64,000 bases of DNA, from NCBI RefSeq assembly GCF_000379685.1, contig NZ_KB903253.1:163186-227185 (forward strand), written 5' to 3'. The position numbers and the translations under genes are program-made. Numbering within the stretch: position 1 is the first letter of the stretch; each line of letters opens with the position of its first letter. The notes under the pieces were generated by a model. The model ran no database searches. It was not told the DNA's origin and saw nothing but the letters and a program-made list of their open reading frames with translations. The DNA comes from Catelliglobosispora koreensis DSM 44566 (GTDB lineage: Bacteria; Actinomycetota; Actinomycetes; Mycobacteriales; Micromonosporaceae). Below are positions 1 to 7,498 of the stretch, in pieces.

Positions 1-520
1 CCACGTCGACGACGTCATACCACGGCTGCGGTCCCGCCTCAGCGGCCGTCAAAATCGTTACCCCGCTGGGGATTTCGGGCATGGGTGGAAGGACGCGCGG
101 GTCCAGGACGATCCACCTATTCGTGGCGCCAAGCACGAACCCATGATTTTCAGCGAAGGCGACCGAGTCGTCGTTCACGACCAGGTAGACCTGCAGCTGG
201 CTGGCACCGATCCCGCGCAGATGCTCCTCAAACCGAGCCAGCAGCGCCGCCCCGATCCCCTGCCGCTGCACTGTCGGATGCACACCAAGCGCCATGATGC
301 CCGCATTCGGCTGGTCAGCGTGCAGGTCCAGCTTGGCCCAGCCGCTGCCCAACACCCTGCCGTCGACCTCGGCACAGAGCCGGAGCACTTTCGACTCAGG
401 CGTATTGCTGTCGAACCACACTCGCTGTGTTTCGATAGTCGCTACATGCCACGGCTCTGCCGCCCGCCGGATCGCGTCAATATCCGGAATATCGTCAACC
501 GTCGTTTCCCTGATCAGCAC
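1..520 (-). CDS. GNAT family N-acetyltransferase (partial, 3' end outside window)
   Basis: The reading frame runs from a GTG at 520 to the left edge, so at least 173 residues are present and the C-terminus is missing. It begins MLIRETTVDDIPDIDAIR, the usual start of a GNAT fold. The acetyl-CoA loop appears as VHPTVQRQGIGAALL (Q-R-x-G-I-G), followed by a VNDDSVAFAENHGF segment typical of motif B. These show an acyl-CoA-dependent N-acetyltransferase; the substrate cannot be told. It lies 33 bases after the stop of the upstream glycosyltransferase on the same strand, so it may be the last gene of that operon. No clear Shine-Dalgarno lies before the GTG; the start was chosen because the domain begins there. 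Confidence 0.85.
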   Translation of the reverse strand, partial: MLIRETTVDDIPDIDAIRRAAEPWHVATIETQRVWFDSNTPESKVLRLCAEVDGRVLGSGWAKLDLHADQPNAGIMALGVHPTVQRQGIGAALLARFEEHLRGIGASQLQVYLVVNDDSVAFAENHGFVLGATNRWIVLDPRVLPPMPEIPSGVTILTAAEAGPQPWYDVVDV

Positions 521-552
521 GTTTCCGACCCTACCGACCGGTGCAACCGGAT

Positions 553-1782
553 TTAGACGCCCACGCTTTGCTTGACCACTTGGGCCTTAGCGCTGTCCGT
601 GCTGGGCCGCAGCGCCGAGCCCGAGACGGCCCGCAGCGACAGCAGGCTCGCGAACAAGCCTGACGACATGACGACGACACCGAGCGCGATAGCCGTCGCG
701 GATGGCAGCACGATCCGGATCGTCTCGCGCAACACGAGCTCCCCAAAGCCGCTGTTGCCCCAGGTGCTGAGCGCGAACACGGTGCCACCGATGCCAGCGG
801 CGATCAGAATCAGCCCCGCCGCGACACAGACTTCGAACCGGAGAATGCGGCTCCACCACGCATGATGGTCCTCATTGGTGATTCCTTCTTGGACACCGTA
901 GAGCCTGGCGAATCCCCCAAACAGCATGAGCTGAACGCCGACGAGAACCGAAAGACAGGCATACACCAAAGCGTTGGAGTCAAAGGAAACGCTGCCAATC
1001 TGCCGCTCGGCCGGAAGCAGCCAGCCAATGCCGGCCAGGCCCAGGATCGTGAAGATCAGGCCGGGCAGGATGAGCGTCCGCTTCGGGGCGAACACCAGCA
1101 GGAAGCGAAGATGACGCCAGCCGTCGCGCCAGGTCCGCAGGTGCGGTGGGCGGCTGCGGCCGTCGGGGCGCAACGTTGTTGGCACTTCAGCCATCGAGTA
1201 ATTCGCGAGCGCGGCGCGGATCACGAGCTCGCTGGCGAACTCCATGCCGGGCATGCACAGCCCAAGGGCCTGAATCCGGTCGCGGTGAAAGCCCCGGAGT
1301 CCACAGTGGAAGTCGCCAATCTTCTTCAGCCCGAAGAGGTTTCGGCCGAGCCACGACAGCACCGGGTTGCCGAGATACTTGTGCAGGAAGGGCATCGCTC
1401 CGCGCTCAATGCCGCCGCGGAAACGGTTGCCCATCACGACATCGTTGCCCGCTCGCAGTTGCGAGATGAACGGGCCGAGATTTCCCAGGTCGTACGAGTC
1501 GTCCGCGTCACCCATGATCACATATTTGCCCTGAGCGGCTTCGATGCCGGCGAGCAGCGCGCCGCCGTACCCCCGGATCGGGGCATGGACAACCCGCGCG
1601 CCAGCTTCGACCGCGAGCGCCTGTGACCCGTCGGTCGACCCGTTGTCGGAAACCAGGACCTCTCCACGCACACCGATGCGCTCAAGTCCCTCGACCGCTT
1701 TGCGAACGCACGTGGCCACCGTCTCGGCTTCATTAAGACACGGCATGAGCACCGTGACCTCAATCTCGGACGTCGCGGTCAT
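553..1782 (-). CDS. GT2 glycosyltransferase with C-terminal membrane segments (DPM1/GtrB-like)
   Basis: The protein is 409 residues. The N-terminal 230 residues are a GT-A fold of family GT2: VTVLMPCLNEAETVATCV at the start, a nucleotide-binding SDNGSTDGS, and the metal-binding stretch YVIMGDADDSYD (DxD-like). The C-terminal third has about four hydrophobic segments, as in polyprenyl-phosphate sugar transferases. The likely role is moving a sugar from a nucleotide donor to polyprenyl phosphate or a lipid-linked acceptor at the inner face of the membrane. Its ATG overlaps the upstream epimerase gene by four bases (ATGA), so the two are translationally coupled. Donor and acceptor are not identifiable from sequence. 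Confidence 0.88.
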   Translation of the reverse strand: MTATSEIEVTVLMPCLNEAETVATCVRKAVEGLERIGVRGEVLVSDNGSTDGSQALAVEAGARVVHAPIRGYGGALLAGIEAAQGKYVIMGDADDSYDLGNLGPFISQLRAGNDVVMGNRFRGGIERGAMPFLHKYLGNPVLSWLGRNLFGLKKIGDFHCGLRGFHRDRIQALGLCMPGMEFASELVIRAALANYSMAEVPTTLRPDGRSRPPHLRTWRDGWRHLRFLLVFAPKRTLILPGLIFTILGLAGIGWLLPAERQIGSVSFDSNALVYACLSVLVGVQLMLFGGFARLYGVQEGITNEDHHAWWSRILRFEVCVAAGLILIAAGIGGTVFALSTWGNSGFGELVLRETIRIVLPSATAIALGVVVMSSGLFASLLSLRAVSGSALRPSTDSAKAQVVKQSVGV

Positions 1783-2648
1783 TGCTCTTCCTCCATCTGG
1801 GCCGACCCGGTTAGGGCCGAAAAGTCGCGGAATGTAACAGGGGTTTGGCGGGTTGGTCCAAAGTCCGGTGCCGGATTCTGGGTCACCAGGCTGATGACGC
1901 TATCGCTGCGGAAGCCGGGCCGCAGCCCCACTCGTTCCGCCGTCCAGATCAGCATCCAGACCGCTCGCCACGGCACGGACAGCAGCCGGAGCTTGCGACC
2001 GCGCGCCTTGGCGAGGCCTGCCAGGATCTCCCGGAAGGTCCAGCCGTTCTCACCGGCGGCGATGATGGGCATGCCGCCCGGCTCGGCGGAAGTGGCTAGC
2101 GCGATGACGAGCTGGGCCAGGTCATCTTCGTGGCACGGGTAAAGGGTCTGCCGGCCGTTGCCGATCAGGGGGACCACAGGCAGCTTTTCCATCGCCGCGG
2201 CCATCGCGCCCACGATCGCCCCTGGCTTCTCGCCAAACACGACCCCGGGGCGGATGACGATCGCTCCGAACTGGCGCGCCTGCTCTTCGATCGCGAGCTT
2301 CGACTGACCGTAAAGGCTCTTGCAGCCTGGGTACGCGCTAATGGTTGAAATGAAGATGATCTTCTTAACGCCTTCGCGATGAGCTTGCTCCAGCAGCTTC
2401 ATCGAGCCGCCGACATTCACCCGGTAGATATCTTCTTTGCGAACAAGGCTGAAATCCCACGCGCAGTGCACGAGAACCTCGATCTTCGCGTCGCGGAAGT
2501 AGCCCTCGGGTGCGCCATCCGCGAGCGTGAACGGGACGGCGTTGTCGCCTGAGCGCTTGAGTTCGTCCACATTGCCGCCGTGCGCGCGGAACGCGGCGGC
2601 GAGCCGAGAACCGAGATAGCCACCGGCACCGGTAACGGCGACATTCAT
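1779..2648 (-). CDS. NAD-dependent epimerase/dehydratase (extended SDR)
   Basis: The protein is 289 residues with a Rossmann fold starting MNVAVTGAGGYLGSRLAAAF (TGxxGxxG). The catalytic pair shows as YGQSKLAIEEQA (Y-x-x-x-K), after an ISTISAYPG serine segment. This is the extended short-chain dehydrogenase family that epimerises, dehydrates or reduces nucleotide sugars or related alcohols. It overlaps both neighbours by four bases (GMC oxidoreductase upstream, glycosyltransferase downstream), so it should act on the same metabolite as they do, plausibly a sugar or a polyprenyl-linked sugar. The pairing with a flavin oxidoreductase resembles two-step oxidation/reduction epimerisation (as in the DprE1/DprE2 logic), but that analogy is my inference and these are not DprE homologues by sequence. 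Confidence 0.88.
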   Translation of the reverse strand: MNVAVTGAGGYLGSRLAAAFRAHGGNVDELKRSGDNAVPFTLADGAPEGYFRDAKIEVLVHCAWDFSLVRKEDIYRVNVGGSMKLLEQAHREGVKKIIFISTISAYPGCKSLYGQSKLAIEEQARQFGAIVIRPGVVFGEKPGAIVGAMAAAMEKLPVVPLIGNGRQTLYPCHEDDLAQLVIALATSAEPGGMPIIAAGENGWTFREILAGLAKARGRKLRLLSVPWRAVWMLIWTAERVGLRPGFRSDSVISLVTQNPAPDFGPTRQTPVTFRDFSALTGSAQMEEEQ

Positions 2649-4201
2649 GACAGACTCCGATCGGAAGCGATCCGGTGCGCGTTCGCCATCACCGTGAGCG
2701 TGATGGTGCTCGCATTGATCGTCGGCAGCACACTTGAGTCAACGATGTGGACCCGCTCGAAGCCATACGGGCGGCCAAGCCGGTCGGTCTCGAAGGGGCC
2801 GGGCTGGCTGCGCATGGGAAGCGTGCCACCGGAGTGGAATCCCCGGCCCGGCTCGCTGACCTTCATGCCCGGGCCGATGGGCATGGCCTTCAACAGCGAC
2901 CTGCTCGTCCTGAGCTTGCGCACGACCCCCTTGAGCGCGGCACGTGTCGCGGGCGAGCGCCGGCCGTTCATCTCCAGAGTTCCGGACTTGTCCAGCGTCA
3001 GCTCGATGCGGGCCGACAGGTCGGAATGCAGGTAGCCCTGGATCAGGAGCATCCGTTGCAGGAACGCGTCTGACATCGGCCTAAAGAGCGGGTAGGCGAA
3101 CCTCAGCATCGCCTGAATCGCCTGACGGTAGAGGTCGTTGTAGGTGTAGACCTGCAAATGGACGCTGTTGGCCGAGATCCGTTCATCGAAAATCTCAATG
3201 AACGCTTGTGCCAGCGTGTGCAGCTCCTCTTTCGCCGCCCCAGGCGCACCGGCGTAGCGGAGCATCGGCAGCAAGAAGTACTGACTGTCCAGAACAGACA
3301 GTTTCTGCCCGTAAGACTGGGTGGATTCCAGGAACAGTTTGGCCGTTGGCAGCACTCCCGCGCCCGAGAACAACCTGGAGCCCTCATAGGTCAGCGGCGA
3401 ACCGTCGGCCAGCGAACGCGCTTCTATCCGCACACCGCCCGCGTTCTCGGAGAATCGCTCAACGACAACGCCGGGCTGGTAATGGAAAAGTGGGTTCGTG
3501 CGCAGGTCCCTCAGCGTGAAGGCCGGGTTGTAGATGAGCCCGTAGGGGCATCCATACATGCACAGGCCGCACGCGGCACACCCGGTCGATTCGATCGCCA
3601 GCCGGGACCGGCCAAAGAGAAAGCCTTTCGCGTGAAGGGCTTCCTTGTTGCGGTCCAGGTCAGCGAGGAACAACTGAGCCTGCCGGCTTTGCGGCAAGGA
3701 GCCGAACTTGCTGGAGTACAACGGAAACTGCGGTTCCAGTCCGTCCTCAACACCCGACAGCGGCAGGTAGGAGAACACCGAGGCGTAATGCGGTGCCAAG
3801 TCCTCGTAGGTGATGGGCCAGGAACCCAGTTCGCTAGCGTGATACGGCAGGACCGAAGCGCCCCAGACGCTCGCTAGGCCGCCCTGGGCATAGGACGGCA
3901 GCAGGCCGGTGTCGTTGCCGCGCCTGGGGAGGTGGGTCTCGCCGTCGCGGTACGGATAGTCCGAGCCGTAGATGTATTTGAGCGGAATGCCCGCGGCACC
4001 GGACCGCATGTTGTCCTTGACCGCTGACACTTGTGCTGCCGTCCACTCGCCTTTGTCCTTTTCGGACATTTGGCGTACCAATTCGGCGCGCTCACGTTCT
4101 AGGCTGTTGCCAGCGTCGAGCATGGTGACCTCGTGACCTTGCGCCAGCAAAGCCACCGCAGCGGACACACCCGCTGCTCCGGAACCAATGACGTAGAACA
4201 T
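2645..4201 (-). CDS. GMC-type FAD oxidoreductase with an internal Cys cluster
   Basis: The protein is 518 residues. It starts with a dinucleotide-binding loop, VIGSGAAGVSAAVALLAQGH, and ends with a GMC C-terminal signature: GFHSGGTLPM (the usual catalytic His), then DSSVLPTINASTITLTVMA (the usual Asn/His region). This indicates FAD-dependent oxidation of an alcohol. In the middle lies a tight cysteine group, CAACGLCMYGCPYG, reminiscent of a ferredoxin-like or long-chain-alcohol-oxidase cysteine motif; its role is unknown. There is no signal peptide. It overlaps both the membrane GT-C gene upstream and the epimerase downstream by a few bases, so it belongs to a four-gene operon. Confidence 0.86.
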   Translation of the reverse strand: MFYVIGSGAAGVSAAVALLAQGHEVTMLDAGNSLERERAELVRQMSEKDKGEWTAAQVSAVKDNMRSGAAGIPLKYIYGSDYPYRDGETHLPRRGNDTGLLPSYAQGGLASVWGASVLPYHASELGSWPITYEDLAPHYASVFSYLPLSGVEDGLEPQFPLYSSKFGSLPQSRQAQLFLADLDRNKEALHAKGFLFGRSRLAIESTGCAACGLCMYGCPYGLIYNPAFTLRDLRTNPLFHYQPGVVVERFSENAGGVRIEARSLADGSPLTYEGSRLFSGAGVLPTAKLFLESTQSYGQKLSVLDSQYFLLPMLRYAGAPGAAKEELHTLAQAFIEIFDERISANSVHLQVYTYNDLYRQAIQAMLRFAYPLFRPMSDAFLQRMLLIQGYLHSDLSARIELTLDKSGTLEMNGRRSPATRAALKGVVRKLRTSRSLLKAMPIGPGMKVSEPGRGFHSGGTLPMRSQPGPFETDRLGRPYGFERVHIVDSSVLPTINASTITLTVMANAHRIASDRSLS

Positions 4202-5595
4202 CAGTTACCCGCCACTGTGGCTAGTTCGGCCGGCCGATTTTCTGGCTCTGGTGCCCGTTCGGGTGAGCGGCGAAGCAGCGAGGAAATGCTCACCGTCGCG
4301 CCAAGGACCACGATCGGAATGGTTGGCAGCAGGAACCGGGGCTCGTGCATGTCCATCGCCGTCATCGCGAGCACCATTCCCATCCCTGAGGCGACGATCA
4401 GCGCCGCGGCGACATTGGCCCAGTCCCGGCGGCGGGCAAGAGCGACCAGCACAACGGCTAGCAGGATGGGGATCAGGAACGTCGGCGTCTTGATGTGCAG
4501 CGAATACCAGTGGAGCGCCTCGGTAAGCGCTGACCGTCGCGATTCCTCTAAGACCTTGTAACGGCCCGTGGAAGCGTCGACCAGGGGAATGGTCGCCGGG
4601 TCGGCCGCCAGCTCATAGCTCACGCGATAGCTCGTCGTGGTGGGGTCCGGCTTCCAGAACGGATCGAAGTAATGCCACATGTCGAGCGCCACGACCTTCA
4701 GGTAGGCGCCGGGCTGCTGGGCTATAGCCGCGCTGGCGAACTCCTGCCCGATGTCGGTCGCCTCACCCCACTGGGCGACCGCGCCAGCCTGCCAGAGGTA
4801 ATACTCCTGGTGCTTACGGGCATCGAGAGGTTCCACTGGGCATAAACGCATTAGGCGCTCTTCGACTTGCAGCTTGTCGCAGTCGACGAAGGTGGCTACC
4901 CGCGCATAAAAGAAGCCGCCTTGATGGGTGCTGAAACCGTAGGTTCCGTACTTCTGATGGAACAGCATCACATAGGCGGCTAGGGGGATCGCCATTGTCG
5001 CCGCGAGCGTGAGCATTGGACGCCATCCCGCGCGCCGCAATAGCACGTAAATAACGGCTAGCAGCGCCACCGGAAGCCCGATTACCCGGGTGAGAGTGGC
5101 GGCGGCCAGAAACGCACCCGCCCCAAACGCGAGCCACACTGTTGGCCGCTCGTCCCAGAACAGCATCACCAGCCCGGTCAGCAACAACGCCAGGAACAAG
5201 GTGTCCGCCATGACGAACTGTTCCATGGTGATGAGGAACCCGTCGAATAGCAGCGGTGAAACGCCCGCGATCGACAGCCACCTGGGGACGTGGCGGCGCT
5301 GCAGAAAGGCGTAACAGAGTATCGCCAAGGCAAGCCCAATAAGGTGCTGTGCCGCTGTCACGGTCGCGACCGTGACGCCCTCGAAATGGGTGATTGAGAG
5401 GAATACCGGGTAGCCAATTTGGTGCACCGGCGGAATCGCCAGTTCTTTGGCGCTGCCAAGGTATTCAGGCGTGTCGCCGTACCACAATGCCGGGCGGTAA
5501 GCGACGAGCACGAGCAGCCGGATCAACGCGGCCACGCCGAGCGCGACGGCGAACGCCCAGTGGGGCTTGACAGCGACCAGTACCCGTTTCAGCAC
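4201..5595 (-). CDS. Polytopic membrane protein, GT-C/mannosyltransferase-like
   Basis: The protein is 464 residues with roughly ten hydrophobic segments and a first periplasmic-type loop YGDTPEYLGSAKELAIPP. The acidic residues after the first membrane segment followed by many helices resemble ArnT/PMT-type GT-C glycosyltransferases, which take sugars from polyprenyl phosphates on the outer face of the membrane. The match is structural rather than by a strong motif, so a plain 'membrane protein' call is the fallback. It is the first gene of the four-gene operon ending at 553 and its stop abuts the ATG of the GMC oxidoreductase. A polyprenyl-phosphate-sugar synthase (the GT2) and a GT-C enzyme in one operon support each other. 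Confidence 0.75.
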   Translation of the reverse strand: MLKRVLVAVKPHWAFAVALGVAALIRLLVLVAYRPALWYGDTPEYLGSAKELAIPPVHQIGYPVFLSITHFEGVTVATVTAAQHLIGLALAILCYAFLQRRHVPRWLSIAGVSPLLFDGFLITMEQFVMADTLFLALLLTGLVMLFWDERPTVWLAFGAGAFLAAATLTRVIGLPVALLAVIYVLLRRAGWRPMLTLAATMAIPLAAYVMLFHQKYGTYGFSTHQGGFFYARVATFVDCDKLQVEERLMRLCPVEPLDARKHQEYYLWQAGAVAQWGEATDIGQEFASAAIAQQPGAYLKVVALDMWHYFDPFWKPDPTTTSYRVSYELAADPATIPLVDASTGRYKVLEESRRSALTEALHWYSLHIKTPTFLIPILLAVVLVALARRRDWANVAAALIVASGMGMVLAMTAMDMHEPRFLLPTIPIVVLGATVSISSLLRRSPERAPEPENRPAELATVAGN

Positions 5596-5753
5596 CGGTG
5601 AAATATAGCAACGCTTCAGCCGAGCTGGGCTTCAAGGCCTTTGGGATCTTGTTCGCGGGTCATGGTGTCGTGTAAGGGTCAGTCACGAGTGCCGCCCGCC
5701 GCTAGCCGCTACCGTGCCAACATCGATCGCTCTCTTTATAGAAGGAGGCAAGT

Positions 5754-6377
5754 ATGAACGTATTCAGGCGGTTGCTGCTAGCCGCGGCGCTGATGCTTAG
5801 CGCCACGTTCCTGGTTCCTGCCGGTCCGGCTAACGCCGGCGGCCAGGCGATTCGGGTGTGCTTTCAGGTAGGCGAGTTCGGCGGTCGGCCCATCTTCGAC
5901 TGCTTCACCATCGTCCTGCCGGAACTAGCGCCCAAACCGCCTTGGCCGCCGGAGTGCCTCTCCTGCCCCGTGGCCTTCGATCCGTGGGACGAGCTGGACA
6001 TCTGGCAACGGCACGATTACGTCCGAGGGTGGGGCGAAGGCCTGGGCTTGCTCGGCCAAGCCGCGCTCAGCACCGATCCCAAGGAGATCAAGCACTTGCG
6101 GGCGCTGGCTCAGGAGTCGTTCTTCAAAGCCGCCGACATCAGCGCGGCGTCAGGAGTCGAGCTGGAAAGCGTTGGCTGGGCTGATCTGAAGAAGGGCGAG
6201 TTCTTCCCGGATTCAACGGGCAACGCGGCGCTCAAGTCCGCCGGGGAGAACCTCATCGCCGGGCACGCTCTCATGCAGAAGGCACTAGGCGACCCGGAAC
6301 CACAGCCGAACATCGAGGCGGCGATGGCTCGCTTCGACCAGGCATACCTGGATATAGCCGAGGTCTACGGCGGCTAG
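5754..6377 (+). CDS. Small secreted protein of unknown function
   Basis: The protein is 207 residues with a clear Sec signal peptide (MNVFRRLLLAAALMLSATFL, cleavage near PANAG-G). The mature part has a short cysteine-bearing N-terminal region (VCFQVGEF, DCFTIVLPEL, ECLSCPV), a proline-rich linker and a mostly helical C-terminus. I recognise no catalytic motif or known family. A strong ribosome binding site (agaaggaggc) sits before the ATG. It is a single-gene unit: a hairpin terminator follows at 6387-6415 and the next gene faces it. An extracellular structural or binding role is possible but not shown. Confidence 0.75.
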   Translation: MNVFRRLLLAAALMLSATFLVPAGPANAGGQAIRVCFQVGEFGGRPIFDCFTIVLPELAPKPPWPPECLSCPVAFDPWDELDIWQRHDYVRGWGEGLGLLGQAALSTDPKEIKHLRALAQESFFKAADISAASGVELESVGWADLKKGEFFPDSTGNAALKSAGENLIAGHALMQKALGDPEPQPNIEAAMARFDQAYLDIAEVYGG

Positions 6378-6386
6378 CACTAGGGA

Positions 6387-6415
6387 GGCGGCGCCCACGA
6401 GACGTGGGCGCCGCC
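6387..6415. terminator. Bidirectional hairpin terminator
   Basis: A perfect 13-base-pair inverted repeat (GGCGGCGCCCACG and its complement) with a three-base loop lies between two genes that converge, the secreted protein ending at 6377 and yidC ending at 6422. Strong GC hairpins without a U-run are usual terminators in actinobacteria, and the symmetrical position suggests it serves both genes. Confidence 0.8.
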
Positions 6416-6421
6416 GACCGC

Positions 6422-7021
6422 TCACGGGGCGAATTGGCGCAAGGCGACGGTCTGCACGACTGTCCACGTTGTTGTCGTGACCAGATAGAGCGTCGCGGCC
6501 AGTGGCAGGAACAACGCGAAAACTGTTGAGACATAAGGCAGTGCCTTGAAGATTCCCGTCGGCTTGACGGGAAGGGTGCGTGTGGACAGATAACCAACCA
6601 GTGCCATGAGGGCGATCAGGCCCAGGAACACCATCGCACTGGTGGAATTGAGATGGCTCCCCAGCGGAACGCCAAACATGGTCTCCGTCAGCAAAACGTT
6701 GGCCGAGCCGCCGACGGTTGGCGAGACGAACAGCGAATACATCGCGGCGAAGACCGGAATCTGCAACAGCATCGGCAGACAGCCGCGCGCGAGGTTGCCT
6801 CCCTCCGCTTGCAGCAGCTGGACGCGTTCGGCCTCCGGCAGCTTGGCCGCGCGGCCAAGGAGGTCAGTGCGACGCTGGTCGGCGCGATGCTGGGCATAGC
6901 CCAGCGGCAGCAGGATGACCCGGGCGAGCAGGGTCGCCAGGACGATGGCCAACGGCACACCGGCGATGACGGCCAGGTTGGTGACGGCGTAGTTCATGGG
7001 CACGGCAAGGAAATCGAACAC
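6422..7021 (-). CDS. yidC: YidC/Oxa1-family membrane protein insertase (short paralogue)
   Basis: The protein is 199 residues with the Oxa1/YidC core: a first helix (VTNLAVIAGVPLAIVLATLL), a cytoplasmic hairpin rich in charge (QHRADQRRTDLLGRAAKLPE), then GCLPMLLQIPVFAAMYSLFV, the signature of the family, and two or three further helices. YidC inserts and folds membrane proteins alone or with SecYEG. It is shorter than housekeeping actinobacterial YidC and is not beside rpmH/rnpA, so it is probably an extra copy. The gene upstream on the same strand is DUF6412, a pairing I recall from other actinobacteria. It ends against the terminator at 6387. Confidence 0.9.
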   Translation of the reverse strand: MFDFLAVPMNYAVTNLAVIAGVPLAIVLATLLARVILLPLGYAQHRADQRRTDLLGRAAKLPEAERVQLLQAEGGNLARGCLPMLLQIPVFAAMYSLFVSPTVGGSANVLLTETMFGVPLGSHLNSTSAMVFLGLIALMALVGYLSTRTLPVKPTGIFKALPYVSTVFALFLPLAATLYLVTTTTWTVVQTVALRQFAP

Positions 7022-7109
7022 AGGAAGACTCCAGAGCTAGGCAAGGAAAGAGGACCAGCGCAGCGCTTCAAAGCCCACGATCATGGCGTGGGACAGGAAA
7101 GCGCGACGG

Positions 7110-7370
7110 CTAGCGCCCTGGAGCGCGAGGGCGGGGGTGACCAGCGGCGTCGGGATCACGCTGACGCAGATAAACCGGTCGCCGGTGGCTTGACCCGAAC
7201 CCGGTCGAAGGTGCGGCGACCGCCGCGATCACGGGCCGCATAAAGATCGCGAGGCAGATCGCCGCGACGGTCAGGACGACCGCACTGGTCCAGTGCGGCT
7301 GATCAGCCAGCAAGAACAACAGCGCGAAAAACGGCACGTCAGGCAACGTAGCAGCCCCGTGCAACATCAC
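7110..7370 (-). CDS. DUF6412-like small membrane protein
   Basis: The protein is 86 residues: two hydrophobic segments (VPFFALLFLLADQP and AVVLTVAAICLAIFM) and a basic tail ending YLRQRDPDAAGHPRPRAPGR. The tail with LRQRDPDA and RPRAPGR is what I remember for DUF6412 proteins that sit next to yidC in actinobacteria. The start codon is a GTG directly followed by an ATG, and neither has a strong ribosome binding site. It lies 88 bases upstream of yidC in the same direction, consistent with co-transcription. The function is unknown; help with or a substrate of YidC is an inference from linkage only. Confidence 0.7.
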   Translation of the reverse strand: MMLHGAATLPDVPFFALLFLLADQPHWTSAVVLTVAAICLAIFMRPVIAAVAAPSTGFGSSHRRPVYLRQRDPDAAGHPRPRAPGR

Positions 7371-7398
7371 GCCTGTAAATTTCTTGCTCCACTTTGGA

Positions 7399-7428
7399 TT
7401 GACTTCTGCATTGATTGAATTAGTTTAT
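7399..7428 (+). promoter_or_regulatory. Putative promoter of the ThuA/PQQ dehydrogenase gene
   Basis: The stretch is unusually AT-rich for this window. TTGACT at 7399-7404 could be a -35 element, with GTTTAT at about 7423-7428 as a weak -10 after an 18-base spacer. It lies about 70 bases before the ribosome binding site (aagga, 7486-7490) of the gene starting at 7499. The match to consensus is only partial. Confidence 0.35.
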
Positions 7429-7498
7429 TCATTGAACATAACCGTCCCCATCCCTCCGGTCTCCGCTCAACCGGGCTTACCTGGCAAGGAGATCATCC

